A DNA stretch of 28,411 bases from Clostridia bacterium. Lineage in GTDB: Bacteria > Bacillota_A > Clostridia > Oscillospirales > CAG-272. Both the position numbers and the translations under genes were made by a program. The DNA lies in the NCBI GenBank assembly GCA_017407885.1, contig JAFQVU010000147.1, positions 1 through 28,411 of the forward strand, given 5' to 3'. Under the pieces are notes generated by a model that was not told the origin of the DNA, did no database searches, and worked only from the letters and a program-made list of their open reading frames with translations. Of the stretch, positions 24,495 to 28,411 are shown piece by piece. Position 1 is the first letter of the stretch, and the number at the start of each line of letters is the position of its first letter.

Positions 24495-25667
24495 CTATTT
24501 CATGCCGATTGTCAGCATAGCAAGATTTGACGATGAAACAAGGCTGTCCATATTGTACATTATAAGCACTCTGTCTGCACTTGACTCCGCAAGTACGTCG
24601 GACACAGGGAGCTTGTAATAACGAAGGTCGAGAATTTCGAGGTCGAAATGCGCCGCGAGGAAGGGGGCAAGCGAGTGCCCGAAGCTGTCCTTGATAAGCA
24701 CAAGCACCTCACGTTCACCCGATGCAAACGGACTGTCCTCTTTAGGGTAAATACTCACTCGGCCGTTGTTTCCGCCGATAAAGGCGCTGTATTTGTCCTT
24801 CTTTTCGAGGTATGAGCGGTCGTACATACCGTCAAGCAAAGTCCCGTTGTCAACTATCTCCGTGACGAAAGAATCATCGCCATCAAAGCGGAAGAATTCC
24901 ATCGAATCGGGAGCTGTCCGGCGCATACCCGCCTTTGACCAGGTCGTGCCGTAAAATTCCTCACTTACGGTCTCACGGGTGAAATATTCTATCGGGTGCG
25001 GCTCGATGCCAAGGCTTGCCATTATCTCGACATAGGCGTAGTAAGCGCCGAGGGTTGTCCAGTGGTGGTCGGTGCGGTAGTAGACATACTCGCCGTCCGA
25101 TGCGCGTGAACGCAGTGGGGAGAGCAGGTCTATCTGCGCGGTATCGCCAAGCGCCGCGGTGAGGTGCGAAAATGCGGTATCCGAGACCTCACGTGCCGGA
25201 TAAAGCGAGGGGATGCAGTCGATAAGCACGTCCTGCGAGCGCCCTGCTATTGCAACGTGAAACGGGACGTCTGTGCCGGCGGCAAATTTTTTTATGGCAG
25301 CGAGATTTTTGTCCATTATAGAAAGGTTGACGCGGTCTGATTTTGCAATGATATGCCCGTCACTTCCGAGGATAACGCCGTTGTTTTCCTGCTTTCCGAT
25401 AAGCATCTCCGAAGCTGACTTCGCGCCGACAAACAGATTGCGGAGCGGCATCTGGTCGGTGCAGTATGCGGCTATTTGTTTAGTGTATTCGCCGCTTGTC
25501 AGCGCTTCGAGACTGAAATTCGGGAGAGTCTGCAGAGCGCGGTTCTCATCCTCGGAAAAATCCTTGTCCGGCGTGATGAGCAGTGCCGCCGCAAAGCCGT
25601 ATATTATAAGAAGCAGTCCTGCCGACGTGATTATATCGGGCAGGCGGTATTTTTTTTGTTTGTTCAT
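24495..25667 (-). CDS. DHHW-family protein (AlgJ/AlgX-like partner of MBOAT)
   Basis: 390 aa from MNKQKKYRLPDI at 25667. An upstream TTG at 25739 would add 24 residues but lies in the structured leader. A single N-terminal membrane anchor (about residues 12-32) is followed by a large extracytoplasmic domain. The family motif YYRTDHHWTTLGAY has Asp200-His201-His202-Trp203, part of the SGNH-like acetyltransferase/esterase site of AlgJ/AlgX relatives, and LVLIKDSFGHSLAPFL fits the serine block. It follows the MBOAT gene by 150 bp, the usual pair that moves acetyl groups across the membrane onto a cell-surface polymer. The polymer is not known. Confidence 0.9.
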   Translation of the reverse strand: MNKQKKYRLPDIITSAGLLLIIYGFAAALLITPDKDFSEDENRALQTLPNFSLEALTSGEYTKQIAAYCTDQMPLRNLFVGAKSASEMLIGKQENNGVILGSDGHIIAKSDRVNLSIMDKNLAAIKKFAAGTDVPFHVAIAGRSQDVLIDCIPSLYPAREVSDTAFSHLTAALGDTAQIDLLSPLRSRASDGEYVYYRTDHHWTTLGAYYAYVEIMASLGIEPHPIEYFTRETVSEEFYGTTWSKAGMRRTAPDSMEFFRFDGDDSFVTEIVDNGTLLDGMYDRSYLEKKDKYSAFIGGNNGRVSIYPKEDSPFASGEREVLVLIKDSFGHSLAPFLAAHFDLEILDLRYYKLPVSDVLAESSADRVLIMYNMDSLVSSSNLAMLTIGMK

Positions 25668-25800
25668 GTTTATGACCGTTGCTTTTGCGTTAGCAAAAGC
25701 TTCCTTTCTCCCCTTCTTGGGGCGCGGTTTGCGAAGCAAAACTTTAGTCGAAGACTAAAGTTTTGCCACAAAAGGGAGTTTGAAAATTTATTTTCAAACT
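25668..25800 (-). promoter_or_regulatory. SD-hairpin-start leader element, long copy 2
   Basis: Minus strand order: hairpin AGTTTGAAAAT-AA-ATTTTCAAACT (25800-25777); CTCCCTTTTG (25778-25769); hairpin ACTTTAGTC-TTC-GACTAAAGT (25761-25741); hairpin TTTGC-TTC-GCAAA (25740-25728); CAAGAAGGGGAG (25719-25708), able to pair with CTCCCTTTTG and so close a three-way junction; Shine-Dalgarno GAAAGGAAG; stem-loop GCTTTTGC-TAAC-GCAAAAGC (25700-25681); AACGGTCATAAAC; ATG. It lies inside the MBOAT-DHHW operon, so it may tune expression of the second gene. Confidence 0.7.
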
Positions 25801-25817
25801 TTTTCTCCTTGAATGGA

Positions 25818-27230
25818 CTAAAACCTGAAATACAAGAAGGGATTATAGGACGAATCGACAAGATATGCTATCGACACAAGCAGAGCACCGATGCCGACAA
25901 CCGACATGACACTGCGTGCCGCTCCCGAGGAAGCGGTAATGCGCGAATATATCTTCTTTGGCAGAGGGGTCGATGCGATGATGAGAGCGGCGAAGAAGAT
26001 AAGATTACGCACGAGATTGTAGATGTCAAGTCCGCTCGCAAACGCCGATGTTCCGATGCCGAACATGTTGCCGAGGTAGACCGTGCCGGCTGACAAATCC
26101 TCGAAGACGAAAAGAAGCCAGCCGAAGAGGACGAAAAACAGCGTATAGACGTGCGAAACGGCGGCAGGCGCCCTCTTCAGCCACTTTAAGAGGAAGAGCT
26201 TTTCTATCATCAGAAGCGCGAAATAGTAAAGTCCCCACAGAATGTAGTTCCAGCTCGCGCCGTGCCAGAAACCGGTCAGGAACCAGACGACAAAGATGTT
26301 GCGAAGCTGCTTTAATTTCGAGCATCGGTTGCCGCCGAGGGGGATATAGACGTAGTCGCGGAACCAGACGCCGAGGGAGATATGCCATCTGCGCCAGAAT
26401 TCGGTGATGCTCTTTGAAATATAGGGGTAATTGAAGTTTTCCATGAAGCGAAATCCGATCATTTTTCCAAGACCGATCGCCATATCCGAGTAGCCGGAGA
26501 AATCGAAGTATATCTGGAATGAAAAGCAGATCATACCGATCCATGCGCCGAGCACGGTACGCTCGTCCACCGGCACATCGCGGAAATATTCCCAGAGCTG
26601 ACCGGCGGTGTTGGCGAGGAGCACTTTCTTGCACATACCTGCGATGAAGGTTCGCGTACCCTCGGCAAAGAGGGGGATGCTGTGCTCGCGGCATGAAAGC
26701 TGGTCATCGACATCCTTGTAGCGGACGATGGGACCTGCGATAAGCTGGGGATATAGGGTTACATATGCGCCGAACGAGGCTATATTTTTCTGCGCGCCCG
26801 TGTCCATGCGGTAAACGTCGATGACGTAGGAGAGGGCTTGGAAAGTGTAGAACGAGATACCGATCGGCAATTCAAGACCGAGCAGGGGAAGTCCGCCGAG
26901 TCCCGGAATGAGGCGGAGATTTGTGACAAAGAAGTCGTAATACTTGAAGAAACCGAGTATAGCGAGGTTGATGACCACCGCCGCGATGAGAGCGGCTTTT
27001 GCGCCGCGTTTATTTCCACGCTTTTGCGAACGCTCAACGAGCAGACCGAAGATATAATCGACGGCGATAGTGAAGACCATCAAGAAAACGTACACCGGCT
27101 CGCCCCAGCCGTAAAAGACGAGACTGACGGCAAGGAGCACGATATTGCGCGCCGCAAGCGGTACGATGAAATATAAAAGAAGTGTAACACTCAGATAAAG
27201 AAGCAGAAATTCAAGGCTCGAAAAAACCAT
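25818..27230 (-). CDS. MBOAT-family O-acyltransferase (AlgI/DltB-like)
   Basis: 470-aa multi-pass membrane acyltransferase. Family signatures include FYGWGEP, PIGISFYTFQALSYVIDVYR, YPQLIAGPIVR, FQIYFDFSGYSDMAIGLG, SITEFWRRWHISLGVWFRDYVYIPLGG (His283) and the catalytic His323 in LTGFWHGASWNY. About ten hydrophobic helices are visible. It passes acyl (usually acetyl) groups from the cytoplasm to an outside acceptor, with the DHHW protein encoded downstream as likely partner. AlgI-type enzymes act on exopolysaccharide or peptidoglycan; no polysaccharide synthase is in the window to name the acceptor. AAAGGT is upstream, with a promoter at 27271-27299. Confidence 0.94.
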   Translation of the reverse strand: MVFSSLEFLLLYLSVTLLLYFIVPLAARNIVLLAVSLVFYGWGEPVYVFLMVFTIAVDYIFGLLVERSQKRGNKRGAKAALIAAVVINLAILGFFKYYDFFVTNLRLIPGLGGLPLLGLELPIGISFYTFQALSYVIDVYRMDTGAQKNIASFGAYVTLYPQLIAGPIVRYKDVDDQLSCREHSIPLFAEGTRTFIAGMCKKVLLANTAGQLWEYFRDVPVDERTVLGAWIGMICFSFQIYFDFSGYSDMAIGLGKMIGFRFMENFNYPYISKSITEFWRRWHISLGVWFRDYVYIPLGGNRCSKLKQLRNIFVVWFLTGFWHGASWNYILWGLYYFALLMIEKLFLLKWLKRAPAAVSHVYTLFFVLFGWLLFVFEDLSAGTVYLGNMFGIGTSAFASGLDIYNLVRNLIFFAALIIASTPLPKKIYSRITASSGAARSVMSVVGIGALLVSIAYLVDSSYNPFLYFRF

Positions 27231-27270
27231 ATCGCTGTTACCTTTCGGGTGGGTAGTGTAATAATTTTAT

Positions 27271-27299
27271 ATTATACTACAACTCCGTCATTAAAGCAA
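27271..27299 (-). promoter_or_regulatory. Promoter of the MBOAT-DHHW operon
   Basis: Minus strand TTGCTT (27299-27294), a 17-bp spacer and TATAAT (27276-27271), about 40 bp before the MBOAT ATG. Confidence 0.78.
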
Positions 27300-27342
27300 G
27301 TCGGGTTATGCAAACATAGTGTAAATTTTATGTTGTTGAGTC

Positions 27343-27370
27343 CGGACGCTTTCTTTCAAGAAAGCGTCCG
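27343..27370. promoter_or_regulatory. 28-bp near-perfect palindrome upstream of the MBOAT operon
   Basis: CGGACGCTTTCTT, TC, AAGAAAGCGTCCG: two perfect 13-bp arms around a 2-bp centre. It lies 44 bp upstream of the MBOAT -35 and 43 bp downstream of the SDR terminator. With so short a loop, an operator or cruciform is likelier than a terminator. Confidence 0.5.
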
Positions 27371-27412
27371 TCTCTGCTATGCGCTCTCTCACAGAGTACG
27401 ACAAACAAAAAA

Positions 27413-27438
27413 GCAGTCTGCGCAAAAGCGCAGACTGC
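27413..27438 (-). terminator. Terminator of the SDR gene
   Basis: Minus strand GCAGTCTGCGC, loop TTTT, GCGCAGACTGC, then TTTTTTG: an 11-bp stem 8 bp after the stop at 27446. Confidence 0.93.
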
Positions 27439-27445
27439 AGGAAAA

Positions 27446-28303
27446 TCAAACGCCCGAGTATGCGGCGAATCCGCCGTCTACGGGAACTACAACACCGTTT
27501 ACAAAGCCGGAAGCCTTGTTGTCAACGAGCCAAAGCAGAGTACCGATAAGATCATCGGTCTCGCCGAAGCGATTCATCGGGGTGTGGTTAAGTATCTTCT
27601 CGGAACGGGCTGTAAGCGAACCGTCGGGATTAAAGAGAAGCGCGTGGTTCTGGTTGGTGCAGAAGAAGCCGGGGGCGATTGCGTTTACGCGGATACCGAC
27701 CTTCGAGAAATGCACCGCAAGCCACTGCGTAAAGTTGGAAACTGCCGCCTTCGCGCCCGAGTATGCAGGGATCTTGGTGAGCGGACTGAACGCATTCATG
27801 CTCGATACGTTGAGAATGACGGTGTCGCCCTTCTTTGCCATATCCTTTGCAAATACCTGGGTGGGAAGAAGTGTGCCGAGGAAGTTTAAGTTGAATACGA
27901 AGCCGATTCCGTCGGGATCGAGATCGAAGAAGGTTTTAACGTCCTCTGCTGTACCCTCGAGATCCTCGGGGAAGAGGTATTCCTTGGTGGTTGTACCCTT
28001 GGGATTGTTTCCGCCTGCACCGTTGAGAAGGATGTCAACTGTGCCGAACTTTGCGATAATCTCCTCGCGTGCCGCCTCAAGGCTTGCCTTGTCGAGCACG
28101 TTCGCCGCAACGGCAATTGCTGTGCCGCCGTCAGCGGTGATCTCATCGGCAATCTTCTGTGCCGCTTCGAGACGGAGATCGCAGACTGCAACCTTTGCAC
28201 CGCATGCCGCGAGTGCTTTTGCGAATTCGGAGCAGAGTACACCACCGCCGCCGGTTACAAGCGCGGTCTTTCCGGAAAGGTCAATTTGAAAAGGTAATTT
28301 CAT
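27446..28303 (-). CDS. uxuB: SDR-family oxidoreductase, fructuronate (D-mannonate) reductase type
   Basis: 285-aa short-chain dehydrogenase. The cofactor motif is TALVTGGGGVLCSEFAKAL (residues 13-31), NGAGG is the second motif, and the catalytic residues are Ser of NVSSMNAF and Tyr-x3-Lys of AYSGAKAAV. The insert NNPKGTTTKEYLF and the tail NQNHALLFNPDG, then ILNHTPMNRFGE and VPVDGGFAAYSGV are typical of the Firmicute D-mannonate oxidoreductase (UxuB/YjmF) branch in glucuronate breakdown. No uxuA or uxaC is visible, because the window ends, so the substrate is inferred. AAGGAGAT precedes the ATG and a terminator follows. Confidence 0.85.
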   Translation of the reverse strand: MKLPFQIDLSGKTALVTGGGGVLCSEFAKALAACGAKVAVCDLRLEAAQKIADEITADGGTAIAVAANVLDKASLEAAREEIIAKFGTVDILLNGAGGNNPKGTTTKEYLFPEDLEGTAEDVKTFFDLDPDGIGFVFNLNFLGTLLPTQVFAKDMAKKGDTVILNVSSMNAFSPLTKIPAYSGAKAAVSNFTQWLAVHFSKVGIRVNAIAPGFFCTNQNHALLFNPDGSLTARSEKILNHTPMNRFGETDDLIGTLLWLVDNKASGFVNGVVVPVDGGFAAYSGV

Positions 28304-28374
28304 GATGATATCTCCTTGTTATTTTAGATATTACATTTATATTTTAACTCAAACGAATCCAAAATAAAAGGCTT

Positions 28375-28392
28375 TTTGGTAAACTTATCAAA
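28375..28392. promoter_or_regulatory. Operator-like palindrome upstream of the SDR gene
   Basis: TTTGGTAA-AC-TTATCAAA is an inverted repeat with one mismatched pair, about 72 bp upstream of the SDR start. It could be a sugar-acid repressor site, but no clear promoter was found beside it. The remaining 28304-28411 stretch is AT-rich with no gene. Confidence 0.3.
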
Positions 28393-28411
28393 TTCTTTAC
28401 GCAAATATAAA

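Overview
The window is a 28.4-kb piece of a bacterial chromosome, most likely from an uncultured gut-type endospore-forming member of the Clostridia (Oscillospirales or Christensenellales-like). The grounds are: SpoIIE, Gram-positive style sigma-A promoters (several perfect TTGACA-17-TATAAT) and AGGAGG-type ribosome sites, a Mini-III RNase, a LexA-box-like site at recA, an Nfn-type flavoprotein pair, and an MBOAT/DHHW acetylation pair. The assignment is inference from gene content; no rRNA, tRNA, CRISPR array, phage or insertion sequence was seen.

Region 1 (1-8.3 kb, plus strand) is informational: the 3' part of gyrB, gyrA, recA, recX, rimO and pgsA. The gyrB-gyrA gap holds four TTTTCCACA sites in two inverted pairs that match the DnaA-box consensus. 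recA has a sigma-A promoter followed by a LexA-like palindrome. A 292-bp GC-rich multi-hairpin repeat (copy A) lies between recX and rimO.

Region 2 (8.3-13.3 kb, minus strand) has a tyrosine-sensitive type DAHP synthase (aroF) preceded by a full attenuation leader: perfect promoter, a 30-codon leader peptide with a Tyr/Phe run, and an intrinsic terminator. Then come a LysR regulator, mini-RNase III (mrnC), a Gfo/Idh/MocA oxidoreductase and a second LysR regulator. That second regulator is divergent from a tartrate/D-malate dehydrogenase, with an inverted-repeat operator in the shared promoter region, like dmlR-dmlA.

Region 3 (14.5-20.7 kb) has repeat copy B, two minus-strand zinc-ribbon membrane proteins, a plus-strand inositol-monophosphatase-family enzyme, a YgjV-family membrane protein broken by one in-frame TAG, and an nfnA-nfnB like pair for NAD(P)H/ferredoxin electron transfer.

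Region 4 (20.7-28.4 kb) has endonuclease III and spoIIE, divergent across repeat copy C, then a DHHW protein, an MBOAT acyltransferase and an SDR of the fructuronate-reductase type, all on the minus strand.

The signals least explained by known features are two RNA-like repeat families. One is the ~290-bp element in three intergenic copies (A, B, C). The other is a 5'-leader element just upstream of three minus-strand start codons (LysR at 10559, YgjV at 18168, DHHW protein at 25667). In it a stem-loop with compensatory base changes sits between an AAGGAAG Shine-Dalgarno sequence and the start codon, always 12-13 nt before the ATG. Two of its copies carry a further ~100 nt of matching structure.
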